Assembly (NCBI GenBank): GCA_002104905.1
Contig: MCFE01000455.1
Coordinates: 1-64,000 of the forward strand
DNA: 64,000 nucleotides
Direction: 5' to 3'
Source of the DNA: Basidiobolus meristosporus CBS 931.73
Lineage: Eukaryota; Basidiobolomycota; Basidiobolomycetes; Basidiobolales; Basidiobolaceae
The notes beneath the pieces were generated by a model that saw only the letters and a list, made by a program, of their open reading frames with translations, searched no databases and was not told where the DNA came from. Each line of letters starts with the position of its first letter. Position 1 is the stretch's first letter. A program made the position numbers and the translations under genes. This document shows positions 9,748-18,926 of the stretch, in pieces.

Positions 9748-10980
9748 TCATCTTCTCCTGGGTTTTTTTCTCACAGGGATTACTACTGAAGCATTTGGTA
9801 GTGACTCACTTTGCACACCTATACTACTTCCTGGCTGACTATCATCTTGCCTACTTGTGTATTTGTAGTCAGTATTTTGCCTCCTAGTTGATGAGTGCAA
9901 TGCTGCAGCTTGGCCACGCTGAATTGCTCCGACTGAACCAACTGAACCGGCCTGTAGTGCTACGCGCTGACGCGTTCTTTTACTTGCCAAGGGCTCCGGT
10001 GGTTGAGTCACTTCATGTTGGTCATCATCAGTCAGTTCACCAGAAGTAACTTGCTGATGGTCAGGCAAAACAGCACGCGCAGGCGCGCCTTGACGCGTTG
10101 AGATGGCCCTTGGCTGAGTTTGATGTGATGCCGCATGTTGACGCGACTCGGTCCGCTCCAATGGACTTGTGTCTAAATGAGCAGTTTGGTGAGTTCTGGC
10201 AGTTTTGCTCTGAAGCGCGCGCGTTGACTTGACGCGGGGCGTTCTGTTAAAGGGTGTTGGCGTGGTCTGGACTGACGTGCGCCGGCGCGCTGTGGTTGCA
10301 AGAGATGGTAGGGAATCCAGCGAGGCGTGCTGGCGCGATCTGGACAATGTTGCTCGCGGTCTGTATTCTTCCTCCTGAAGCTCACCATCTGATTCCTCAA
10401 GGTATTCACTTACCCTCTGTCTGATACTTTGGAGCTGTTGCCTGGATGAGTCCTGTGTATATTGCTCTTGGAAGCCACTTAGCTCTACTAATATATCCCG
10501 TAGTACATTAGTCATTTGAGGCAAAAACTCATTCAAAATCTCTTTGGTTCCCAAAGTTGAGGCACAAACGGACGCGTCCGGCCCGTACTGTGCAAATTGC
10601 GCGCGAAATCGTTCCCGCGCGGCTTCCTCGTCAAATCCCCTCACTCTCAGCTCATTCATGATTTCAATACTTGTCTTGTTATATATCTTTTTACATACAT
10701 CGGCTGGCATCTTGATGTAGAACTCATACCACAACTTTCTACTCAAATTCTTCCATCTTTGTTGACTCTCTGAGGTATCTAGTTCTGCTAGATTAATCAG
10801 TAGTGCCCAAATATCTGTATGAAGGCTCATCATAGACACTTGGGCCATACTAAAATCATTTGGCAAGAACTCAAACGGATCCGACATCGACTTCTCCGGT
10901 CCGGACCGCGCTAGTGAGCTGGGGGATGGGTTTTGTCTGGGTTGTACTAAAGATGAGTTGAGGCTTGGTATGGGGACCAT
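9748..10980 (-). CDS. Harbinger accessory protein ORF1 (410 aa, intact)
   Basis: This is the only uninterrupted copy of this protein in the window. I do not recognise its family by name. PIF/Harbinger elements usually carry a second Myb/SANT-like DNA-binding protein that helps the transposase enter the nucleus and bind DNA. Position and orientation, divergent from the transposase, fit that role. Residues 50-130 are the best-conserved part between copies. RWKNL at 75-79 recalls the recognition helix of Myb/trihelix domains. Residues about 200-370 are low-complexity, rich in Arg, Gln, Ser and Thr. The C-terminus IPVRKKPRRR looks like a nuclear-localisation signal. Codon 73 is CAA here but TGA in copies A, B, D and L; codon 124 is CGA here. 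The start is MVPIPSLNSS, conserved in A, B and L. Confidence 0.75.
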   Translation of the reverse strand: MVPIPSLNSSLVQPRQNPSPSSLARSGPEKSMSDPFEFLPNDFSMAQVSMMSLHTDIWALLINLAELDTSESQQRWKNLSRKLWYEFYIKMPADVCKKIYNKTSIEIMNELRVRGFDEEAARERFRAQFAQYGPDASVCASTLGTKEILNEFLPQMTNVLRDILVELSGFQEQYTQDSSRQQLQSIRQRVSEYLEESDGELQEEEYRPRATLSRSRQHASLDSLPSLATTARRRTSVQTTPTPFNRTPRVKSTRALQSKTARTHQTAHLDTSPLERTESRQHAASHQTQPRAISTRQGAPARAVLPDHQQVTSGELTDDDQHEVTQPPEPLASKRTRQRVALQAGSVGSVGAIQRGQAAALHSSTRRQNTDYKYTSRQDDSQPGSSIGVQSESLPNASVVIPVRKKPRRR

Positions 10981-11339
10981 AGCAACGGATTTGGATACTT
11001 ATACAGCAGTATATTGGCATCAACCTGGTCTTATATGAAATATATATGAAAACTAAAGTGATTGTTGAATTTTCCATATATTATGCATGATGCATCTCGG
11101 ATCGCATTGACACGGATCAGATCACATCAATCGCAGATTTCCTATTTGATTATAGACCTATGATTAAAGCATCAATAAAAGTACCAAGGCATTGTTTGCG
11201 GATGATTTTTGCAACATAATGATGGGATACATGGCAATTGATGGAGATTTAACCATAATGTATTAAAAATCAGATAAATAACGCAGATCGCGCCGAATCG
11301 ATTCAAACCGCCTCCATACAATCATCCATCAATTTTAAT

Positions 11340-12222
11340 ATGACTTACTCATCTGAATGGTCTTTTCTCATCAATCCCATCACTACCACTGGATTTCCTT
11401 TTAACACACTGGAGGAGATCTATTCCAAGTACTGTGGACCATCAACCCCAATCTACTCAAGGAGATCCCTTGTAAGCTTCTCTGCTATTACAAGAACTAT
11501 TGCCCTACAAGGTTTCATCCCACCATCCATGGCAACAAAAGTCCTAGAAGCTTTCATTCCCAGCTGACAGCAATGGAGAACCACCTTGCAGAGGGTATGA
11601 ATGACTTAGAGCAAGCTTGGAATACTAGGTTCAGAAGCTCCAATAGACTTCCATATCCCAGAGTGTTCAGCAACAGGTTCCATATCAGGAGTATTTTGGA
11701 TACCTTCACAGTGAGGATTAACAGACCTTCTAGAGGGCAGAGGCACTTTTATTCTGGCAAGTACAAGGCACACTGTGTGAAGTTTCAAGCACTGTCTGAC
11801 ATTGAGGGTAACATCATCTGGTTTAGTGGGCCATTTGCTGGAAGTAGGCATGACAAAGCACTCTGGGTAGAGAATCATCCTGAATTCAGTAGAGGGGAGA
11901 AATGTATGGCAGACTTGGCCTATATAGGAGAGGATTGTCAGAGATTAGGATTTATTACAGCTTATAGGAAGCCAAGGAATGGTGTGCTTAGCAGGAAGCA
12001 GAAGCTCTACAATGAGATATTTAATCATTTCAGAGTGAGGGTAGAGCACACATTTGGATATCTGAAGAGATTCAGCATATTGGCAGGTAAATACAGAGGA
12101 AAGTCATATATAGGTGAAAACAGCAGAATAGGTAAAATAGTTAAGATACTTATTAATGCACAGTATGTTCATACAAGAAGACATCACTGAGAGAAATGTG
12201 TCTGGAGCATTATGAAGAGTAA
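11340..12222 (+). pseudogene. Harbinger C transposase (DDE_Tnp_4, HARBI1-like), two 1-base deletions
   Basis: It encodes an endonuclease of the HARBI1-like DDE family that would cut at element ends. Family blocks seen are DTFTVRINRPSRGQRHFYSG, the GSRHDKALW block, ADLAYIGED (second catalytic Asp region) and RVRVEHTFGYLKRF (catalytic Glu region). Compared with element B, one base is missing near 11473, which shifts frame after the first 45 or so codons. Another is missing near 12187, replacing the LREMCLEHYEE tail with a stop after RRHH. The translation otherwise matches B almost residue for residue. Start ATG at 11340 is shared with B. The same 3' deletion occurs in copy I, so it may mark a subfamily. 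Confidence 0.85.
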
Positions 12223-12846
12223 ATAAAGCAAGGAAAGCACTATTCTGAGCAACATAAGTAAGATTGAGTAAAATTACCAGTAACTGTATCATACCACTAG
12301 CATCATGGTAGAAATTATAGTGCCAGATAGTGCCGTAGAGTGCCAGATCGATCTGGCACTATAAACCGGCTGGCACTATGTGGCACTATCCAACGGAACA
12401 AGTCTACTAACTACAAATATACAAATGGGATATTTGATGGCAAATCAGGCAGCTTGTGTACTGGTCAATGAGCTAATTGGGGGCTGATAGCTTCAGGACA
12501 CTTTTTCACTAATCAACCACTGACATACTGCCCAATTTGAGTGATGGTAACAGAAATCATAAGTATCAGTGTAGTTTATACTGTGACATGAGTTTATTTC
12601 CTTTAACATTAAAGAAACATATCCTAATACCAGATATTACATGATGCAAACATTACCGGTTGGCCCAGTCATCTGTGACAACCTCATTGTGTAGATTGCG
12701 CCATTGTGTGCAAGATTTTCCCACATAATGAAAAAATGTCTAAGAACAATCACACCTACTGGTATCCACAATATTGCATCCAATCATTCTTAACATCTAC
12801 GGAGTGCACTGTGCACCCTGGCACAGTACAATGGTACAAGTCTATC

Positions 12847-14563
12847 ATATGAGAAAGTATTATCATGCCTTTTCATGGCTTCTTCAAATGATAAGATCTC
12901 TTTGAGTGTTAGGTTTCCATCACCAATAACAAGATGCTTAAGTCTCTAAGGTATAGGAAATATATCTTCAAGTGTTTCTTCTGGTGGTCTGATATAATCA
13001 GCAGGTCAAGATCCATCAGTCAAAGGTGTAAGTGATAGTATAATTTTTTGTTCAACTGTCTTGTATTTTGTTCAAATATGGCTGCCTGCTCCTGTATACC
13101 TAATGAGCAGCTCTAAAAGCTGGGGTGTATATTTTCTTGCTCCTCATCTTCTTCTATATCAGGATATGCCTTCTGGCAGGCAGTATCTGTCCTCTTATTT
13201 TTGGGTATTACACCACAGATGGTTGACTGTAATCCTGGGCTTAATCCTGGTATAGTGTAGCACAGTGACCCATTGAAATAGTTGGTAGCTGTGGCCTTTG
13301 CACTGGTTTCCCATGGCCTACCTAGCAGAAGGTCAAAGTTTGCCTCTGGCAGATAAAGAGGGAAAGCTCAACCATGATTTCTTGTGCCTCAATAAGGAAC
13401 TTGTGCACTACATTGTAGAGTGGACTAGATCCTGAGTTTGCATCAGTCATGTTCCATCCAATATCTTTAGCTACATACAGTAACTCCTTACTTCCAAGTG
13501 TCTTCCAAAAGTCTAGCAGCATAAAGCAAATCTTTGAATCAAATTCAATATGACAGTCAACAGGGCCACTATATATTTCCTTTCACCACAGCAGTTGCAA
13601 CTGAGTAAAAGGTCTTATACCCAGTACTGTCAGAATTCTTTTGGTGGCCTTCATGGCTTGTCTGAATTATATGAGTATCCATGTGTTCACAGCTTGTTGT
13701 CTTGTTCTAAGCTGCTCCTCAAAGGTCTTCCTAATAGATGGGGATACATTCATGATCTCTCCAACCAACAAAGTGTGGCTCTGTTTCAACAGCTTCTCAG
13801 TAATCAGTTAAGGGTTTGAGTAGCTGACCATCTTTAAGGCCATCTGAAAGTGCAGTTAGGGACCTTGGGTGGGCAGCATACTAGGCCTCTTGTCTATGAC
13901 AACTTTAGGCTCTTCAAATCGTGGTCTTTTGACAATGGGCTTGGCAGGTTCTTCAGGAAGGTGTCTTTTGAAAGCAAAGGAATTAACTTTGTATTGCCTG
14001 CTGTCTGTACTGCTGCAGCTCACACCTTGAATCCCAATAGTGGCATTAACTGTAATGTATCTGGTTGCTGAGTTGGATTTCTGAAAATGAGCTCTCATCC
14101 CTACTCTTTGGAGGGGATCCTTCTTCCTTTCTTGTCAGAAAGCATTCCATCAGCATCAGGTGTTCAGTTCCTTCTCCAAGTAGCTGACTAAGCACTGAGT
14201 AAGCTCTTCTGGCATGCTGAGCAGAATCACTCCAGATGCAATATCTGTGCAAAGGTCTTTGGCTCTCAGTAGCTTCAGCTGAGCCTTTAATCTTGCAGGC
14301 TAGCTTTTGCAGATGTTCAGCAAGTTGGTCAATACTGTTGGTAGTATAGGTTTGATTGTCAGCAGCAGCACTCCTTGGCTCCTTGGTCAACTGGTGCAGT
14401 AGATTAGACTTCAAGAGTCTCATAAAGGTGGAAGTCTGTTTTGCCTCTAGAGAATATGTTTCATCTTTGCAATGCATGGAATGCCAAACTTGTCTTCCTT
14501 GGCTGAATGTAGGTCAACTTTCTTTGCCAAGTCTTGAGAATGTCCTTTTGGAAGGTAAAAGAC
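12847..14563 (-). pseudogene. Ty3/Gypsy element 1, gag-protease part
   Basis: This is the upstream part of the polyprotein whose reverse transcriptase is at 5507-6536, on the other side of Harbinger D. The minus strand reads a gag-like stretch from about 14480 (MHCKDETYSLEAKQ.., then LLGEGTEHLMLMECF). A protease-like segment follows with WNMTDANSGSSPLYNV (about 13460) and NFDLLLGRPWETSAKAT (about 13330-13270), the latter being typical of retroelement proteases. Frames are broken repeatedly. The linker toward the polymerase (12850-13260) shows no recognisable motif. The right edge is the insertion of Harbinger I. Confidence 0.65.
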
Positions 14564-15584
14564 ATGTCCTGTTGGATAGTGCCACATAGTGCCAGCCTAT
14601 TTATAGTGCCAGATTGATCTGGCACTCTACAGCACTATCTGGCACTATAATTTCTACCATGATGCTAGTGGTATGATACAGTTACTGGTAATTTTACTCA
14701 ATCTTACTTATGTTGCTCAGAATAGTGCTTTTCTTGCTTTATTTGCTCTTCATAATGCTCCAGACACATTTCTCTCAGTGATGTCTTCTTGTATGAGCAT
14801 ACTGTGCATTAAAAAGTCCCTTGACTATTTTACCTATTCTGCTGTTTTCTCCTATATATGACTTTCCTCTGTATTTACCTGCCAATATGCTGAATCTCTT
14901 CAGATATCCAAATGTGTGCTCTACCATCACTCTGAAATGATTAAATATCTCATTGTAGAGCTTCTGCTTCCAGCTAAGCACACCATTCCTTGGCTTCCTA
15001 TAAGCTGTAATACATCCTAATCCCTGAAAATCCTCTCCTATATAGGCTAAGTCTGCCATACATTTCTCCCCTCTACTGAATTCTGGATGATTCTCTACCC
15101 AGAGTGCTTTGTTATGCCTACTTCCAGCAAATGGCCCACTAAACCAGATGATGTTACCCTCAATGTCAGACAGTGCTTTAAACTTCACACAGTGTGCCTT
15201 GTACTTGCCAGAATAAAAGTGCCTCTGCCCTCTAGAAGGTCTGTTAATCCTCACTGTGAAGGTATCCAAAATACTCCTGATATGAAACCTGTTGCTGAAC
15301 ACTCTGTGATATGGAAGTCTATTGGAGCTTCTGAACCTAGTATTCCAAGCTTGCTCCAAGTAATTCATACACTCAGCAAGGTGGTTCTCCATTGCTGTCA
15401 GCTGGGAATGAAAGCTTTTAGGACTTTTATTGCCATGGATAGTGGGATGAAACCTTGTAGGGTAATATTTCTTGTAATAGCAGAGACGCTTAACATGGGA
15501 TCTCCTTGAGTAGATTGGGGCTGATGGTCCACAGTACCATATCAAAAATAATTTGGTCCTGCGGGTGGATCCAATCCGGATCAT
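14564..15584 (-). pseudogene. Harbinger I: transposase with N-terminus replaced, C-terminus truncated
   Basis: Left terminus AGACATGTCCTGTTGG (decayed) starts at 14564. Non-coding sequence with GGCACTAT repeats runs to about 14745. A 269-codon uninterrupted frame covers 14775-15584. Residues from about 17 onward are the DDE_Tnp_4 transposase: DTFTVRIN, FAGSRHNKALW (His-Asp changed to His-Asn), ADLAYIGED and RVMVEHTFGYLK. About 30 normal N-terminal residues are missing; the first 15 or so codons (MIRIGSTRR..) come from the inverted terminus of the neighbouring E element, which starts at 15537. The C-terminus stops after RRHH through the same 1-base deletion as element C. The fused frame is probably accidental. 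Confidence 0.75.
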
Positions 15585-16299
15585 CCGTCAAGATCCCGTT
15601 CAGAGACCGTCATAATAACAGCAGCTTGGAATTAGTGACCCTCCTGATGATCTCATAACAAGATCATGACAGTGTTTTGCAAATTTTACAGCCAAATAAA
15701 GGGATAAAGCTTGACAACTTTTGATTGGTGCTGTGTCAATATTTGCATATTATTGTTGCGGTCTTTCAGCGCTCTATTACTATTTTAATGGGATCTAGTT
15801 GGCCAGGACTTCCAATTGCCTTATATGGCAAGAAACATGACGGTATCTTGATGGCCTCACAGCAAGACTCTGATGGCTTTTTTTTGGCATTAAGACGGCC
15901 TGCCACTGGTTATGTATAATGCTACCATACCAGTTTACCAAGTGGTATTTCCCTTTTCTACCTCCCCTTGTGCAATTCATATATTCCACTGTAGAATCAC
16001 CTTTCTTTATTTGCTTACCCACTACTACCTTGGGTATTCCATATATAGTTTGAATCAAAAAAAACTATGGCCTCCTGCTTACTATCCTCTACAAACACGC
16101 ACACCTGCCGCAATTGACATACTTCTATCACCTCAACTTTACGGCTTTTTAGTGTGATACTTGCAAAGTTGCCATATACCTTATACTGCTGGTAGCATAT
16201 ATATCTTGCAAACATATGCTTGGTTGTTGCCACTTCTGCCATGAATACCTCCTGAATATTGCCATAGAACTTCTTGGTATTTAGCCAATATATTCCTTC

Positions 16300-18704
16300 T
16301 CACTGCTGGAGTCTAGTCCCCCTTATAGTTGCGCTCTGGCTTTTGTTTGTGTGAATTCCGTATTGAATGGTGTAGAAGTTGGCTTGTGACCATGAGAAAT
16401 CCGGCATATCTTGGTGGAGTTTTCCTGATAAAAATTAGTTGCTTGTTGCACCCAACCCAACTTTGCATTACTCAACTGATTACCCACACATTGGGGCTGC
16501 TTAGCTTCTTAATGCCATAGGCATAGGTGTCTCCATGTGCACATTTGTCCTCAGTATTTTCCAACTCTTTCTGGCTGTCCTCCATGTGCCAACTCATCAC
16601 ATCCATGACAGACTAGAAGGTAATATTCTTGATGAGATTGGGATATGGTGGTACCTGCAACTTGACTTGTCTTCCTATCTCCTCACACATCCGCTCCGTA
16701 GGAAACTCCCAAAAGGTGAAGCAAGGCCCAATATTCTTCACACACCGTGCAAGATGGAGTAGAGAATAGATACAGTGGCGGCAGAGATCTACATGTTCAG
16801 CTTTATGTTTGTGGTATAGCTGCTCAAATCCTGTCACAAACTCCTCACACAATAGCTGTAGATGTGTCAAGTTGGCATTGGTGATCTGCTTCTGGATAAA
16901 TATTCCTACAATGTCCACATATGACTCCCAGTGCTTCCAATGTACTCTTGGTAGGAATGGCTTCAGAGCACCACTTGAATAAATACCTATCCAGTTCATC
17001 CAGTCTTTGCATTTGTATTGTTGCATATGCGTATGAATCTTAATAAGAGCCCATGAGAAGTACTTAGGGTAGTGGATACTCTGTAATATCTTGCCAATTT
17101 TTTCAAATTCCTCCGGTATCTCAAATGGCTCATTTAGCCTGAAATGCCCCATGTCCAACTTGGCCATCAGTATAGAGATATTTTTGAAAAGCAAATGCAT
17201 TGCTCCCAGTGGAAAGCTTTTGCTCCAACAGATACCCTCTATCTTAAGTATCTCCGGTTTCCAATTGATTCCATATTCCAGCCAATGGCTTATAGCTTGC
17301 CAACTTTGCTGCATTTGCATGCTTACTTCTGTACATTCTCTCTGTGGAAAGATGATGTTCTTAGTGCTGGTGTTTGGGTAATAATAATGTGTGTGAGTTA
17401 TGGAGTAAATCCCCCAGATCTCACACATTCAACAGCAATACCATCCATTGTGCCCGGAAAAACCTGCTATCTTGCTGATGGCTGGGGTATCTCCAATGCA
17501 GATAATAATATGCACTTTTATATGATGGCCATTTACCGTTATCCCGCTGGAAAGCATACAAAATTCATTCAGCAATGGATACAGGTAGCTATCCAGGTTG
17601 GACGGTGATTTAGGCCCAGATACCAGTGAGACTACCATCAGATTATTGCTCTAATACCGTAAGATGGGCAGCAGATTCAGATTGATGAGAATCAGTGGCC
17701 AGCAGGATTTGCTGGTAGAGTACTTGTTTAATGAGAATCCATCAAGTGCTAAAGCAAAGGCATGGTCATACATACCTTCAAAGTAGCCCTTGCTTCTTGG
17801 CTGTTTGTAATGTTTGCCATTGAATATATTGGATATGTTTGCATTTGATTGATACTGAGTGCGGTACTGTATGGCTTTGCAATATTTGTCAGACTGCATC
17901 AGCTTTCTCAGACGGGGTATGACAGAATATATCCAGAGTGTGAACAATGTTTTCCCTCAATAGTGGTGGATTCCTGACAATTTGGACACGTTGCAATGGT
18001 ATCATTTTGGATGTGAATGCCATGCAACTGTTAACACATGCAGGAATCAGGACAGTCTCTGGATCATATGTTGCCAGCAGCATGACGGTTGTCCACTTGT
18101 ACCATGTACATGGTAAGTTGCATCCCAGCTTGATTTTGGCAAGAAGTAGTAATAAATCCTCAAAGCCCCCATTACTGATATTAGTGGAAACGTGCAACTT
18201 CTCTAGCCACAACATCACATCATTCACCAGTAGATGGATTACTGGGCTCACTTGGCTCCATAAAGTATCCTTGGCATTTGTCTCAATGGGTGTTTTCTCA
18301 TTGCATATAGAGATTTGACCAGGCTCATAGGTGGTACTGTTGTTAGGGGAGATAGGCTCAAAATCCATCAGTGAACCTTCTTTGTCAGAGCTATCACTCT
18401 GCATGCCATATTCAGAAGGCTGAGGTGAGCCCAAAGGCATCACAAACTCACCTGACTCAGTTTGCGCAAGGTGACAAAGACAGCCAGGTGCCAATATAGA
18501 AGTATCAACTGGCCAGCAAGATAATGTTGCTACAGTAGTGACCAATGAATGGTCAAATATGACTTAGGTGGCAAAACACTGGTGGTGATCCTTGTAATAC
18601 TTCATATGCTGTCTGCATGCTTCATGGCTGAGAGGCTTGCCACAATAGCCACATGGTCTTTTTTCTCTTCTCTTACAGCATTGAGTCAAAGTAGTCTTGT
18701 CCAT
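16300..18704 (-). pseudogene. Tnp2-type transposase (Transposase_21), inactivated
   Basis: ATG at 18704 opens an N-terminal zinc-finger-like block (CGYCGKPLSHEACRQHMKYY). A TAA at about codon 47 is CAA in the copy near 22010. The frame then covers a serine/acid-rich region and LWSQVSPVIHLLVNDVMLW, shifts near 17935, and continues IPRLRKLMQSDKYCKAIQY, MYDHAFALALDGFSLNKY and SCWPLILINLNLLPILRY. After a TAG come SGPKSPSNLDSYLYPLL, IICIGDTPA and GHNGWYCC; a TGA (17429-17431) replaces the Arg of the family's CRMC motif. Then follow MCEIWGIYS, SFPLGAMHLLF, CRHCIYSLLHLA, CFTFWEFPTERMCEEIGRQ and NLIKNITF, another stop, and a tail with SVMDVMSWHMED. Order and motifs match Tnp2 proteins of basidiomycetes. 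Confidence 0.85.
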
Positions 18705-18926
18705 GGGGCAAACAGTTTGACCTTCAACAACATAATGCTATTATATCACTTCTTGGTCAATACTCATGTGAACTAAAGACAGTCTTGTATTTGAGACATT
18801 GCACCTACATGAATGTAAGATTCAATAATGACCTGCCATAGTAAGCATTATAAATAAAGTCGTGGCACCACATACACATGTATATGTAACACTATTTCCC
18901 CTTTGGTTTGACTCACTTCCATATAT
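18705..18926 (+). promoter_or_regulatory. Divergent promoter region of the E element
   Basis: 222 bases separate the start codons of the transposase and gene2. TATAAATA at 18849-18856 lies about 70 bases upstream of the gene2 start. The same region with TTTCCCCTTTGGT is conserved at about 36840-37017, ahead of another gene2 start. No other site is evident. Confidence 0.45.

Larger units (their letters stand above)
9005..12405 (+). mobile_element. PIF/Harbinger element C (3401 bp, young)
   Basis: The termini AGACTTGTTCCATCG and ..CGGAACAAGTCT are flanked by the 3-bp duplication ACT (9002-9004, 12406-12408). The target is ORF1 of element D. It contains ORF1 on the minus strand (9748-10980) and a transposase on the plus strand (11340-12222), transcribed away from a roughly 360-base shared region. 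Non-coding ends are 9005-9747 and 12223-12405. The former holds a CpG-rich patch at 9014-9240 (GCGCGATCC-type sequence). Subterminal ATAGTGCC/GGCACTAT repeats near 12320-12395 are candidate transposase-binding sites. Confidence 0.9.
6540..12843 (-). mobile_element. PIF/Harbinger element D (old, nested host of C and an HSE-LTR)
   Basis: The termini AGACTTGTTCCTTTGG at 6540 and ..GGTACAAGTCT at 12843 are flanked by the 3-bp duplication ATC (6537-6539, 12844-12846). It is inserted into the Gypsy polymerase gene. It holds a transposase remnant on the minus strand, ORF1 on the plus strand, an HSE-LTR at 7817-8619 and Harbinger C at 9005-12405. Internal deletions join transposase codons directly to ORF1 leader sequence near 7065, and remove the ORF1 tail at about 12420. 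CpG is nearly absent from its own sequence. 12409-12843 is its non-coding end. Confidence 0.85.

Noticed and set aside
10173-10409. Alternative frames inside Harbinger ORF1
   Set aside because: They are shadows of the conserved 410-codon frame in low-complexity sequence.
10762-10764. TGA recoding (readthrough or selenocysteine) at ORF1 codon 73
   Set aside because: Other TGA codons appear in the same copies at unrelated sites, and each is explained by CpG deamination; no recoding signal is visible.
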